Origin: Lentzea atacamensis | Lineage (GTDB): Bacteria; Actinomycetota; Actinomycetes; Mycobacteriales; Pseudonocardiaceae | Length of the DNA: 64,000 nucleotides | NCBI RefSeq assembly: GCF_003269295.1 | Contig: NZ_QLTT01000014.1 | Coordinates: 62,001-126,000 of the forward strand | Reading direction: 5' to 3' | Shown here: positions 48,943 through 58,212 of the stretch, piece by piece | Layout: each line of letters begins with the position of its first letter | Position numbering within the stretch: the stretch's first letter is position 1 | Made by a program: the position numbers and the translations under genes | Notes under the pieces: generated by a model | The model's database searches: none | Told to the model about the DNA's origin: nothing | What the model saw: the letters and a program-made list of their open reading frames with translations, nothing else

Positions 48943-49490
48943 GCTGTCCTGCCTCCCCCGGTGGCCTGTGCGTCCGTTGCTCCCCTGCTCGGCGACGTTA
49001 CGCAGAGGACCGCGGATCTGGCCTTCGCTGGCGGCAAGAACGTGCAAAAGACGGCCGAGGGCGGGGCTCGTTCCGCAGGCGCGCCGTGGCCGAGAACGCA
49101 AAAGGCGTGTCCGGCCCGAGGGCTAGACACGCCTTTGTGTGCCGACCGCACAAGCCCCGAGGGGCCTACCGCCGCTCGCGCAGCGGCTCCGCCAAGAATG
49201 CGATGACACGGGTGCCGGCGCGATGGGATCACTAGGAAACCCGACCGGCGTCCACAGTGTAGCGGCTCACGCGTCCGGGCGGCACCGCCGCTGAGGGGAC
49301 AGGCGCGGCGCTCCGGAGGCCGGGCTCGCGTGCCTCGGGGACGCCGGAGCCTGCCGCACCAGTGGTGTGGGTGTCCAGCAAACCGCGCTGGACACCCACA
49401 CCACCGCCGCGGCACCTGCGCTGCGCCCCCGGACCACGGGGGCACCGGGCCCGCCGGGTCCGGCCGCGCCACGCCAGGAGGGCACTGGCC
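48943..49490. other. Divergent intergenic region with hairpin and type B element
   Basis: 548 nt separating the minus-strand coiled-coil gene from the + strand gene at 49491. No gene is supported. A hairpin at 49101-49136 (AAAGGCGTGTC with GACACGCCTTT) reads TTTT on the minus strand and could attenuate the coiled-coil gene. The type B structured element occupies about 49330-49445. Confidence 0.5.
49330..49445 (+). promoter_or_regulatory. Type B structured leader, copy 2
   Basis: Inner stem 49362-49379 with 49387-49404, 18 perfect pairs ending GTGTCCAGC-(AAACCGC)-GCTGGACAC; middle TGCCGC (49352) with GCGGCA (49409); outer CGGGG-CGC with GCG-CCCC and GTGCC (49330) with GGCAC (49441). The apex matches the copy at 12470-12512 in nine pairs and the AAACNGC loop, while the lower nine pairs differ but stay paired. 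It ends about 45 nt before the start at 49491. CCGGACCACG follows the stem in both copies. Confidence 0.7.
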
Positions 49491-50768
49491 ATGCAGTCCC
49501 CGTTCGCTTCCACCCGCACCGCGGATTCCCCGCGCATCGAGGTCGACTACAGCCGCCGCCACGTCAAGTGGGGCCTGACCGGAGGCGACGTCTCCAACCG
49601 CTGGTTCGCGCGCACCGTGCCCTGGTTCGACCAGATCGGCGTGCTCGACTACGCCAGCAGCAACTACCCGGCCCCGCAGCGACCTACGGCGAAGACCAGC
49701 GGCCCATTCCCGGTCTACGGTGATCCGCTGATCGTGCGGCCCGACCTCGCCAGCGTCTTCTGGCGCGCGGGCAGCGTGCTGTGCGCCGCGCCGATCCGGC
49801 GTGGCCGCGTCGACTTCGACGACGCCACCCCGGTCTGGTGGCCGCGGGCTGGTGCCGACCACGACGAGCTCACCGTCATCGAGCACAACCTCGCCCAGTG
49901 CAGCGCGCTGCCCACGGTGGACCCGCCGCTGCACGTCGTGCAGGTCGACCGGTCCGGACGGTTGTCGCTGTCGTTCCTGCTCGCCGACGCCGACGGCAGT
50001 CCTGTCATCGGGCCGACCCCGCGCCACTACCAGCCGTGGATCAACCCCGAACGGCTGGAGGCCGCCGCCGAGCGCGGCGTGGCCGGTTTCGCGGCGATGT
50101 GGGAGGCCCGGCTCGGGGAGCCCAGCGAGGACGGCATCTGGCGGTTCGTCCCGCCCGCCGAGGTGCTCGACACCTTGACCGGTCTCGGGTTCACCGTCAC
50201 CGGCGCGGCCGCCGAGCAGCCGGGCCTGGTCGCGGCGTTCGACGCCGCCCGAGGCAGCCAGTGGGCGACGGGCTGGTACGGCGGCACGCGCCTGCTCAGC
50301 CTGGCCCGCTTCGAACGCGGACGCTATGGCCGCGACGGGCAGTACGACGTGCACGAGCCCGGCTACCGACGCATCGCCGCCGACGAGGACGACGGCTGGT
50401 ACGGCATGCTCGCTCGCGGCGACGTCGAGACCCTGCCACCCGCCCGGCAGGTCCGCATGGTGTCCGCCTTCCGGTCGGTGACGGTGCCCGCCGGCACCGT
50501 CGCGCTGCACGAGCCCGTGCTGATCAGCGGTCCGCTGCCCGTGCTCGACCACGAGGTGAACTGGTCGGCCAGCTGCCGCCGGTGCGGTGTACCGCTGAGC
50601 TCCGGGGAAGTCGGGGAGTTCGAGTTCACCCCGTACGTCCACGAGCTGAGCGCCTTCCTGCACCATCGCGGCCCGGAAGCGCTGTGGTGCCCGGCGCACC
50701 CGTCGACGGACCGCCGCAGGCCTCACGCTCCGGTCTGCCAGCCCGTCGAACGCCGCCGCCATCGGTAA
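49491..50768 (+). CDS. Hypothetical protein
   Basis: 425 residues from ATG 49491 (CCAGGAGGGCACTGGCC). No recognised domain. Likely two or three globular domains: residues 1-200 with VDYSRRHVKWGLTGGDVSNR and LTVIEHNLAQCSALPTVDPP, residues 200-330 with RFVPPAEVLDTLTGLGFTVT, and a C-terminal part containing SASCRRCGVPLSS and CPAH, a possible zinc site. Its type B leader links it to the ParB-like gene. Confidence 0.65.
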   Translation: MQSPFASTRTADSPRIEVDYSRRHVKWGLTGGDVSNRWFARTVPWFDQIGVLDYASSNYPAPQRPTAKTSGPFPVYGDPLIVRPDLASVFWRAGSVLCAAPIRRGRVDFDDATPVWWPRAGADHDELTVIEHNLAQCSALPTVDPPLHVVQVDRSGRLSLSFLLADADGSPVIGPTPRHYQPWINPERLEAAAERGVAGFAAMWEARLGEPSEDGIWRFVPPAEVLDTLTGLGFTVTGAAAEQPGLVAAFDAARGSQWATGWYGGTRLLSLARFERGRYGRDGQYDVHEPGYRRIAADEDDGWYGMLARGDVETLPPARQVRMVSAFRSVTVPAGTVALHEPVLISGPLPVLDHEVNWSASCRRCGVPLSSGEVGEFEFTPYVHELSAFLHHRGPEALWCPAHPSTDRRRPHAPVCQPVERRRHR

Positions 50769-51359
50769 GCCGAAGGGCCTGAAAGTCCACGCAGACCGTG
50801 CACCGCGGCCGCCTGGTCCCCCACTCCAGGCGGCCGCGGGCACACCCGATCACGAGCGGCCCGGCAAGGCGCGTGGCCGGCGGCCCCTGACGCGGGACAA
50901 CGCCGTCCCGGCCGGCGCCCGGCGCGTCACCTTGAACAGGTGGAGTGGTCACCAGGGCCCCCCTGACCTCGATCGTCTTATGTCGTGCCAGCCGCATCAA
51001 GGCACCCAAAAAAGTTTTTGCCTCCGCTCGCTTCGCTCCCTCCGCCAAAATCTTTTTCGGGGCCCACCTTGACCCGTCTGTCACAACACAAGAGATGGCA
51101 GGGACAGGGGGAACGGAGAGGAAAGGGCAGCAAAGAGTTAAGCATAAAGGGGCTTTCGTTGTGCCCTCGCGTTTTCCGCGTGCACAAAAGCGCAGGTCAA
51201 GGCCTTATCACCGTTGGAAACATTTCGGTAAATAGATGGTCGGATGCAGCTTCAAAGCTTGCAAATGGGCCATTTCGTCGATAAGATCGTCTTGCAAGAA
51301 AGAAACACCGGGAACGCCAAGCCTGGTGAAGCGAGAAAATCACTAGTGGGGTAAATTCA
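50769..51359. other. Long intergenic island, candidate oriT or replication origin
   Basis: 591 nt with no convincing gene. First 230 nt GC-rich, with a 14-bp perfect hairpin CCGCGGCCGCCTGG/CCAGGCGGCCGCGG. From about 50990 the sequence becomes AT-rich compared with the rest of the window. At about 51004-51063 an imperfect inverted repeat pairs CCCAAAAAAGTTTTTGCC with GCCAAAATCTTTTTCGGG (three mismatches) around TCCGCTCGCTTCGCTCCCTC. Further on CTTGCAA occurs twice (within 51255-51300). Position and composition suit an origin of transfer or replication. The gene at 51360 has no strong ribosome binding site (GTGGGGTAAATTCA). Confidence 0.5.
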
Positions 51360-52550
51360 ATGTCTGCTATCGCTTCCGTGCCGGAAATCCTTGAGGACCT
51401 GGCCAAGCTGGTCAGCGCGGGAGAGATTCCCGCCGCCCGCAAGCTGGGTAGGACGCTGATCAAGACCGCCGACATCAACCACCTGTGGCTCATCCGCCGC
51501 GTGGCGGACGTGCTGGAGGAGAAGCGTCCGCGTACCGCCGTCGCGTTCCTCCGCCAGATGTGGCAGGAGACCCCCGACCCGATCGCACGGGCGATCATCA
51601 CGGCGTGCGTGCCCAAGGACGGCGAAACGCGCCACCGCCCCGAGCCCACCCGCCGCCGCAACGACTACCAGCCCCCGCAGCCCGTCACCCGCAGGCGTGA
51701 CGCGATGGCCAAGCGCGCCCGCAGCCGCCAGCAGCAGGCCGACGCCGCCGACTTTGCCCGCTACCGCGACGACAGCGCCGGGGTAGCCGACGGCGAACAG
51801 CTCATGGACCGTGACGACCGCCGCAAGGCCGAAGAGGTCTACGCGTCCGGCATCGACTACGACCGTGCCGCCCTCTACCGGACCGGCCTGGAGTTCCGGT
51901 GTCTGACGTGCAACATCGAGCGCGACAAGTACGACCTTGACGCCGACCGGATGAAGGCCGGACACGGTGACGACGGACTGTGCCAGGAATGCAGGGAGAA
52001 GGGATGCACCGGCATCCCCGAGCTTCCCGCCGGACACAGCGCGGCTGACGCCGTCTACGCGCGTTGCTCGTTCATCTGGGAACGCGCCGTGACCCCCTCC
52101 GCCGCCCGGGTGTTCCTGCAAGGCGAGTGGAAGCGCGCCGTCACGCCCGCCGTGCGCGCCGCCATCGCGGACTACGCACGTGCCCACCTTCCCCAGGAGA
52201 CGCCCGCCGAGGCTCCCGCCGCGTTGGGTGAGTGCGCAGGCTGCCCAGCGCAGCGTGAACCCAAGGACGTGCGTCACGTGGCCGTTGATGACGGACTGTG
52301 CGCCGAGTGCCGCGCGTGTCTGGCCGAACTCGAAGCCGAGGAAGCAGCCGCGAAGGACAACGCCGACGCGACCGCCCACCAGACCGACGAGCAGGCCGAG
52401 ACCGCGCGCCCCGAGTACCGCCAGCACCGCGCCCCGTCCAAGCGCGCGGCCAAGCGCGCGAAGGGACGCCGCGCCGCCGAGCTGGAGGCCCGCAAGAAGG
52501 CCACCAAGGCCCAGCGCGACGCCGCGCGCGCCGCCAAGCGCAGCCGCTGA
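51360..52550 (+). CDS. Zinc-ribbon and coiled-coil hypothetical protein
   Basis: 396 residues. Residues 1-85 are helical (PEILEDLAKLVSAGEIPAAR); then a disordered basic part; CLTCNI and CQECREKGC at about 181-215 form a zinc ribbon; another set, CAGC and CAEC, at about 288-317 forms a second. The C-terminal 60 residues are very basic (PSKRAAKRAKGRRAAELEAR). It directly follows the AT-rich island, so a replication or transfer-initiation role is a reasonable guess, but no known initiator motif is seen. Confidence 0.6.
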   Translation: MSAIASVPEILEDLAKLVSAGEIPAARKLGRTLIKTADINHLWLIRRVADVLEEKRPRTAVAFLRQMWQETPDPIARAIITACVPKDGETRHRPEPTRRRNDYQPPQPVTRRRDAMAKRARSRQQQADAADFARYRDDSAGVADGEQLMDRDDRRKAEEVYASGIDYDRAALYRTGLEFRCLTCNIERDKYDLDADRMKAGHGDDGLCQECREKGCTGIPELPAGHSAADAVYARCSFIWERAVTPSAARVFLQGEWKRAVTPAVRAAIADYARAHLPQETPAEAPAALGECAGCPAQREPKDVRHVAVDDGLCAECRACLAELEAEEAAAKDNADATAHQTDEQAETARPEYRQHRAPSKRAAKRAKGRRAAELEARKKATKAQRDAARAAKRSR

Positions 52551-52628
52551 CCGGCAACCCGCCGCCGTGGTCCGGCCGCCGCGCCGGACCACGGCCCCCG
52601 TCCTCACTCTTGAGCAGGAGCAGCAAGC

Positions 52629-52871
52629 ATGAGCAACGTCAAGAATTCCGTTACCGGTTCTGTCGTCACCGGTGCGGTTGTCCAGGCGGAAACCGTCACC
52701 AGTGACGTGTTTGTCACCGCCCCTCCCACCCACTCCCACGCCGCCGAGGCAGACACCGAGGGAACCGGGGGTGTGCCCGCTACCGATCTCGTGTTGCAGA
52801 TCGGCGGCCAGACCTTCACGTACCGCAACGGCGTTCTCGTCACGCCGGAGCATGGGAGCGACCAGCGATGA
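52629..52871 (+). CDS. Small hypothetical protein
   Basis: 80 residues, ATG after GAGCAGGAGCAGCAAGC. Low-complexity start rich in Val and Thr, with the short LVLQIGGQTFTYRNGVLVTP region likely folded. Its stop overlaps the next start (ATGA). Confidence 0.55.
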   Translation: MSNVKNSVTGSVVTGAVVQAETVTSDVFVTAPPTHSHAAEADTEGTGGVPATDLVLQIGGQTFTYRNGVLVTPEHGSDQR

Positions 52872-53038
52872 GCACCCGCCCCAGCACCGGCCGCCGCCCG
52901 CGCCCGAGCTTTGAGGAAACGCTCATGTTCGACATGCGTCGTGACCTCTCCCCCACGGCACGCCGTCTCAGGCTCGCCAAGGTTGGCGCCCGCCGCCGTG
53001 ACCGCCGCGCCGCCCGCCAGCGCGGATGGGGCGAATAG
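52868..53038 (+). CDS. Small basic protein
   Basis: 56 residues, ATG overlapping the previous stop. About one third arginine: RPSTGRRPRPSFEETLMFDM, then LRLAKVGARRRDRRAARQRG. Probably binds nucleic acid. The last gene before a strong terminator and the relaxase. Confidence 0.6.
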   Translation: MSTRPSTGRRPRPSFEETLMFDMRRDLSPTARRLRLAKVGARRRDRRAARQRGWGE

Positions 53039-53054
53039 CCCCGCGCCCGATCCG

Positions 53055-53092
53055 CGAAAAGCCCCCCCCCGGTCCCGCCGGGGGGCTTTTCG
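53055..53092 (+). terminator. Terminator upstream of the relaxase gene
   Basis: CGAAAAGCCCCCC (53055-53067) pairs perfectly with GGGGGGCTTTTCG (53080-53092), loop CCCGGTCCCGCC; TTTT lies in the 3' arm, followed by CG. It closes the 51360-53038 unit 17 nt after the stop. Confidence 0.75.
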
Positions 53093-53340
53093 TGCGCGCG
53101 GCCGCCGCACCCCAACCATCCCGCCCGCGCCGCACCCGCCGCCCCGCTCACCTTCCGGCCCCGCGCCGTCCGGCCCGCCCAGCCTGCCGCCCCTCACCCT
53201 GCCAGCCGTCCCCGCCGGCACACAGCACCTCTTGCACTCTGAGTGCGCCACGGTTCTGAATCGTTTCCGTAAGCGCGTTTTGCACACCTTTCGCGCTCTC
53301 GCTGGACGCTCGCTGGCGAAGCCGATTGGGCTGACTGGTT
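53093..53340 (+). other. Relaxase upstream region
   Basis: 248 nt without a gene: a GC-rich, proline-coding-like stretch, then from about 53225 a less GC-rich part. GCACTC-T-GAGTGC at 53234-53246 is a 13-nt palindrome made of the two boxes of the type A leaders, followed by GCC as in those leaders. No ribosome binding site is seen before the relaxase GTG. Possible site for the relaxase promoter or oriT. Confidence 0.45.
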
Positions 53341-56300
53341 GTGATCGGCGTGCGCAAGCTCTCGCCCGGTGGGTACGCGTACCTGACCGGCTCGGTGGCG
53401 TGCGCTGACCGCGGCTTGGACGCCGGCGAATCGCTGTCGGACTACTACCTGGCGCACGGATATCCACAGGGCCAGTGGTTCGGCCGCGGCGCGGCCGCAC
53501 TCGGCGTGTCCGGCGAAGTCACCGCCGCGCAGATGAACGCCCTGTTCGGCGAGGGCCGGCACCCCGACGCCGACCGCATCCAGGCAGAGATGATCGCCGC
53601 CGGGCACACCGAGGCCGAAGCGCTGGCCGCGACCAAACTCGGCTACCGGTTCGCGCAGTTCGACGGCCTGGACGAGCTCCGGGGCCGGGTGATCGAGGCC
53701 TATAAGCAGCACAACCTCGACCACAACCTGCCGCCCGGCGCCCCGATCGACGACGCCACCCGCGCCGGAATCCGCAGGCTGGTCCAGGCCCAGGTCTACG
53801 CCGAGAAGCACGACGGTCAGCAGCCCTCCGAGGAGGAGCTGACCAAGTGGCTGGCCGAGCAGAAGAAGTCCATGAAGTCCGCGACATCGGGCTTCGAGCT
53901 GGTGTTCGCGCCCCCGAAGTCCGTCAGCGTCACGTGGGCGCTGGGCGATGAGGAGACCCGCGAGCTGGTCGTGAGCCTGCACCGCCAGGCCGTGCTCGAC
54001 ACCCTGACCTACCTGGAGAACACCGTCGCCTACACCCGCAAGGGCGCTGGCGGCTACACCCAGCACGACGTGCAGGGCATCACCGCGGCGATCTTCGAGC
54101 ACTGGGACAGCCGCTCCGCCGACCCGCACCTGCACACCCACGTGCCGATCAGCACCAAGGTCCAAGGCCCGGACGGGCGCTGGACGTCGCTGGACGGGCG
54201 CACCATCCTCGCCGCCGCGGTGACCATGAGCGAGTTCTACAACTCTCGCATCCGTGACTTGTTCCGCGAGCACGGCGCGACCTGGAACGAAAAGCCCTCC
54301 GGCGGCATCGACCTCAAGCGGCCGACCTGGGAACTCGACGGCGTGCCCACCGAGCTGCTGGCGGGATTCAGCCAGCGCGCCGCCCAGGTCGAGCAGGAAC
54401 GCGCCCGTCAGATCGTCGAGTTCCGCCGCCACCACGGCCGCGAGCCCACCCCCAAGGAGATCCTGGAGATCTCCAAACGCGCCCAGTACGGCACCCGCGA
54501 GGCCAAGCAGGCACCCCGATCACTCGCCGATCACCTGCGCCGCTGGCGCGGCCAAGCCGAGGAGATCGTCGCCCCGGAGGTCATCGACGAGCTCGGCCAG
54601 CGGGTGTTCGGCGGCCAACCCGAAGCCCACTCGGAGGTCAACGTCGGCGAGCTCGCCGAGGCGACGCTGGCCACGGTCTCGGACTACTACTGTCACTTCA
54701 ACACCTGGAACATCGAGGCCGAGGCGCACCGGCAGACCGCGCACCTGCGCGTCGCCGACGGCGGTCGTGACCAGCTGATCGCCGACGTGGTGCGGGCGGT
54801 CTTGCACTCACCCGATCTCGTCTCGCTGGAAGCACCGTCGCTGGTTCCCGAGCCGGACGCGTTGCGCCGCCGCTCCGGCGAGTCGGTGTTCGTGGAGCAC
54901 AACAGCCAGCGGTTCACCACCGGCCGGACCCTGCGCGAGGAGTCCGCGCTCGCCTCCTGGGGCGGCCTCACCGACGGCCGGCGGCTCGCGCGAAGCACCG
55001 TCGAGCAGGCGCTGGCCGGAGCCGGATCGCTCAACCGCGGACAACGCGCCGCCGTCGTCTCGTTCGCGACCTCGGGGCGCCGGGTGCAGCTGCTCTACGC
55101 GCCGGCCGGGGCGGGCAAGACCACCACGATGAAGGTGTACGCCAACGCGGTGCGCGCCGAAGGCGGCCGCGTGTACGCGTTCGGGCCGTCCGCGCGGGCC
55201 GCGCACGTGCTCGCCGAGGCAATCGACGCGCACCCGCACACCCTGCACCAGGTCACCACCGCGCAGCGGATCAACGTCGCGGAGGAGACGTTCCCCTTCC
55301 GCCGCGGCGACGTGCTGATCATCGACGAGGTGTCGATGGCCGGCACGCACACGCTGCACGACGTCGTCGCCTACGCGCTGCGCCGCGGCGCGGACGTGCG
55401 GCTGGTCGGCGACGACCGGCAGCTCGCCTCGGTCGAGGCAGGCGGTGCCGTGCGCTGGTTCGAGCACACCAACGGCGCCACCCGGCTCAAAGAGGTCGTG
55501 CGGTTCCACGACCCCGGCCAGCGGGCCGCCTCGCTCGCGCTGCACGAGGGCAACCCGGCCGGGCTCGACTACTACTTCGACCAGGGCTGGGTCTCCGAGG
55601 GCAGCCGGGAAACCATCCGCGACGCCGCCCACCGGGCCTGGCGCGCCGACCTGGACGCCGGCCGCCAGTCCCTGCTGATCGTCCCGACCAACGAGGACGT
55701 CACCGCGCTCAACCTCGAAGCCCGCGCGCTGCGGGTACTGCGCGGCGACGTCGACGCACGCGGCCGGGCAGTACGGCTGCACGACGGCACCACCGCCAGC
55801 ACCGGCGACTGGGTCGTCACCCGCCGCAACGACCGGCTCAAGACGCTGTTCGGCGGCCGCGACTTCGTCAAGAACGGCGACACCTGGGACGTCGTCGCGG
55901 TGCGCCGCGACGGGGCGCTCAAGCTGCGCAACCAGGTCAGCAACGGCACCGTCGTGGTGCCCGCCGACTACGTCGCCGAGGAGGTCGAGCTCGCCTACGC
56001 GGCGACGGTCAACCGCGTCCAGGGCATGACCAGCAGGGGCTCCGCGCACGCGATCGCCACCCAGGGCATCTCCCGCGAGCAGCTCTACACGCTGATCACC
56101 CGCGCCGTGCAGGACAACCAGGTCTATGTCGAGACCGTGCAGCACACCATCGACTCCCACCAGGAGACCCCGCTCGAGCTGACCGCGCGCGGCGTGCTGG
56201 AGGCCGCGCTGGCCCGCTCCTCGGCGGAAACCTCGGCCAACGAGGAACTCCGCGACGCCCTGGCTGCCGCCGAGTCGCTGCGCACCCTGGTCGGGCGGCA

Positions 56301-58212
56301 CGACTACGTCGCCACGCTCGGCGTCGACGAACAGGTCGACGAGGTGCTCACCCAGCACGTCCCCGAGTTGCACGAACAGCCCGCCGCGCCCGCGTTGCGG
56401 CAGACGCTGCGCACCGCCGAAACCCTGGGATGGCAGGCCGAACACCTCGTTGTGGCCGCCGTGGCCAGCGGCCCGCTCGACGGCGACGGCGTCGACGACC
56501 CCGCAGCGGTTCTGCAGTGGCGCATCGAGCAACGCACCCTGGACGACGACCCGCCCGCACGCATCGCCGGCCCCACCCTCACGGCCATCAACCAGTGGCG
56601 CAGCATCATCGAGCACCACCAGGCCACCGCCGCGGTCGAGACGACAGCCTGGGAGCCGGTGTGGAAGAGGGCGGCCGCGGCCGCCGCCGAGGGCCTGGAC
56701 GCCGACGCCGCGATCACCGACGCGGCCCGCTGGCTCGCTGGGCGTCCCACGAACGATCCCATGCCCGACCACCAGTTCGCCGCCGACGCCGTCGACGCCG
56801 CGCTGCGCCAGCAACGCGACCAGGGCGGCGGATGGCAGCCCGCACTGCCATGGCTCGCGCATCCGAACTATCACGAGCTCGGCGAGCAGCCCGAGCTGCT
56901 GGACTTCCTGCAGCAGCTCAACGACACCATCGCCGCCCGCGTCACCGAGCTGCGCACCACCGTCATTGCCGACGACCCGGCCTGGACCCGCGGGCTTGGA
57001 CCACGCCCGCTCGACGACCCCGCGCTCGCCGATCAGTGGGACCACCTGGCCGGGCTCGGTGCCGCCTACCGCGATACCTACGCCATCACCACCGACGACC
57101 CCCGCTACCCGCTGGGTCGGGAACCGGAGGGGCAGGGCCTGCGCGCCCGCGCCTGGCAAGACCTCATGACCCAGTGGACGCCGCCGAGCCACGACGACGG
57201 CGCCGGCGCCGAACGGACCGCGCACGCGCACCAGGCCAGCGCGCTCGACCGGCTGCGCGAGGACCTCGACCCGGACGAGCTGCTGGCCGCGCTCGCCGAC
57301 GACGAGACGGTCTCCACAACACCGCTCGAGGAACGGCTTGACGACCTGGTCCGCCGCTACGAACGCGGCACGCACGCCGCCAGCGAGCAGCACGTCGACG
57401 ACCAGATCACGCACGTGCTCACCGCGCGCGCACCGTCCACGCTGGCCCGCGACGCCGAACCGGCGCTGCGCTGGCTGCTGCACCGAGCGCACGACCAGGG
57501 CTGGACCGTCGAACAGGCCGTCCCCGATGCCGACAGTCTGACCGGTCTGCACGGCGCGCGGGACCCGGCCGCAGTGCTCTACCGACTGGTCGAGCAGCGC
57601 ATCCAGCGCGCCGACCCGCCCAGCGAACCGGTACGCGAACGCGGCCCGCTGCCCTGGCTCGACGCGGCCGATCCGGCGGCGCTGGCCGACCGGCCCGACC
57701 TCGCCGGGCACCTCGAACTGCTCGCCCAGGCGATCACCAACCGCGCGGAACAGCTGCGCGACGACGTGGCCGACGAGCAGCCTGAGTGGACGAAGGGCCT
57801 CGGTCCACGCCCGGTCGACCCGACGGCCGCAGCGAGGTGGGACGAGCTCGCGGGCGCGGCCGCCGCCTACCGCGAGACCTACCGCATCCGCACCACCAGC
57901 CCCGACATCCCGCTCGGCCCGCAGCCCCGCCGCGACGGCGCTCAAGCACGTGCCTGGACCAACCTCACCGAGCAATGGAGGCCCATCGTGACCACGCCAG
58001 AGGACCAGTACTCCACCAACCAGCAGCGCATCGACAGGCTGCGCGACCAGGTCATCGACCGCGCCGACGACCTCACCGAAGACGCCGAGGAGCTGGCAGC
58101 CGACCTGCGCGAGACCGCGCGCGCGGTGGAAAGCGCAGAGGAGCTGCACCGGTACGACGACGTGGAAGACGTTGGCGAGCACCACGACCTCAACTCCGGG
58201 TTGGCCTATTGA
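53341..58212 (+). CDS. MobF-family relaxase-helicase (TrwC/TraA-like)
   Basis: 1623 residues. Start GTG 53341 chosen because IGVRKLSPGGYAYLTG aligns with the family N-terminus. Relaxase domain at residues 1-400: paired tyrosines Y35-Y36 in LSDYYLAHG as nicking candidates; metal-binding histidine triad H263-L-H265-T-H267 in ADPHLHTHVPI; APPKSVSVTWALGDEETREL. Helicase domain (RecD/TraI-like): Walker A APAGAGKTTT around K593; Walker B VLIIDEVSMAG with D662-E663; VRLVGDDRQLASVEAGGA; near residue 885 EVELAYAATVNRVQGMTSRG. It nicks oriT and unwinds the transferred strand. The C-terminal 600 residues contain two copies of a domain of about 250 residues, seen as RGLGPRPLDDPALADQWDHL and KGLGPRPVDPTAAARWDELA. 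Confidence 0.95.
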   Translation: MIGVRKLSPGGYAYLTGSVACADRGLDAGESLSDYYLAHGYPQGQWFGRGAAALGVSGEVTAAQMNALFGEGRHPDADRIQAEMIAAGHTEAEALAATKLGYRFAQFDGLDELRGRVIEAYKQHNLDHNLPPGAPIDDATRAGIRRLVQAQVYAEKHDGQQPSEEELTKWLAEQKKSMKSATSGFELVFAPPKSVSVTWALGDEETRELVVSLHRQAVLDTLTYLENTVAYTRKGAGGYTQHDVQGITAAIFEHWDSRSADPHLHTHVPISTKVQGPDGRWTSLDGRTILAAAVTMSEFYNSRIRDLFREHGATWNEKPSGGIDLKRPTWELDGVPTELLAGFSQRAAQVEQERARQIVEFRRHHGREPTPKEILEISKRAQYGTREAKQAPRSLADHLRRWRGQAEEIVAPEVIDELGQRVFGGQPEAHSEVNVGELAEATLATVSDYYCHFNTWNIEAEAHRQTAHLRVADGGRDQLIADVVRAVLHSPDLVSLEAPSLVPEPDALRRRSGESVFVEHNSQRFTTGRTLREESALASWGGLTDGRRLARSTVEQALAGAGSLNRGQRAAVVSFATSGRRVQLLYAPAGAGKTTTMKVYANAVRAEGGRVYAFGPSARAAHVLAEAIDAHPHTLHQVTTAQRINVAEETFPFRRGDVLIIDEVSMAGTHTLHDVVAYALRRGADVRLVGDDRQLASVEAGGAVRWFEHTNGATRLKEVVRFHDPGQRAASLALHEGNPAGLDYYFDQGWVSEGSRETIRDAAHRAWRADLDAGRQSLLIVPTNEDVTALNLEARALRVLRGDVDARGRAVRLHDGTTASTGDWVVTRRNDRLKTLFGGRDFVKNGDTWDVVAVRRDGALKLRNQVSNGTVVVPADYVAEEVELAYAATVNRVQGMTSRGSAHAIATQGISREQLYTLITRAVQDNQVYVETVQHTIDSHQETPLELTARGVLEAALARSSAETSANEELRDALAAAESLRTLVGRHDYVATLGVDEQVDEVLTQHVPELHEQPAAPALRQTLRTAETLGWQAEHLVVAAVASGPLDGDGVDDPAAVLQWRIEQRTLDDDPPARIAGPTLTAINQWRSIIEHHQATAAVETTAWEPVWKRAAAAAAEGLDADAAITDAARWLAGRPTNDPMPDHQFAADAVDAALRQQRDQGGGWQPALPWLAHPNYHELGEQPELLDFLQQLNDTIAARVTELRTTVIADDPAWTRGLGPRPLDDPALADQWDHLAGLGAAYRDTYAITTDDPRYPLGREPEGQGLRARAWQDLMTQWTPPSHDDGAGAERTAHAHQASALDRLREDLDPDELLAALADDETVSTTPLEERLDDLVRRYERGTHAASEQHVDDQITHVLTARAPSTLARDAEPALRWLLHRAHDQGWTVEQAVPDADSLTGLHGARDPAAVLYRLVEQRIQRADPPSEPVRERGPLPWLDAADPAALADRPDLAGHLELLAQAITNRAEQLRDDVADEQPEWTKGLGPRPVDPTAAARWDELAGAAAAYRETYRIRTTSPDIPLGPQPRRDGAQARAWTNLTEQWRPIVTTPEDQYSTNQQRIDRLRDQVIDRADDLTEDAEELAADLRETARAVESAEELHRYDDVEDVGEHHDLNSGLAY

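Noticed and set aside
48678..50843. Minus-strand open frame of 721 codons
   Set aside because: It crosses a terminator-like hairpin, the type B element and the promoter region, and its composition is a shadow of the + strand gene at 49491.
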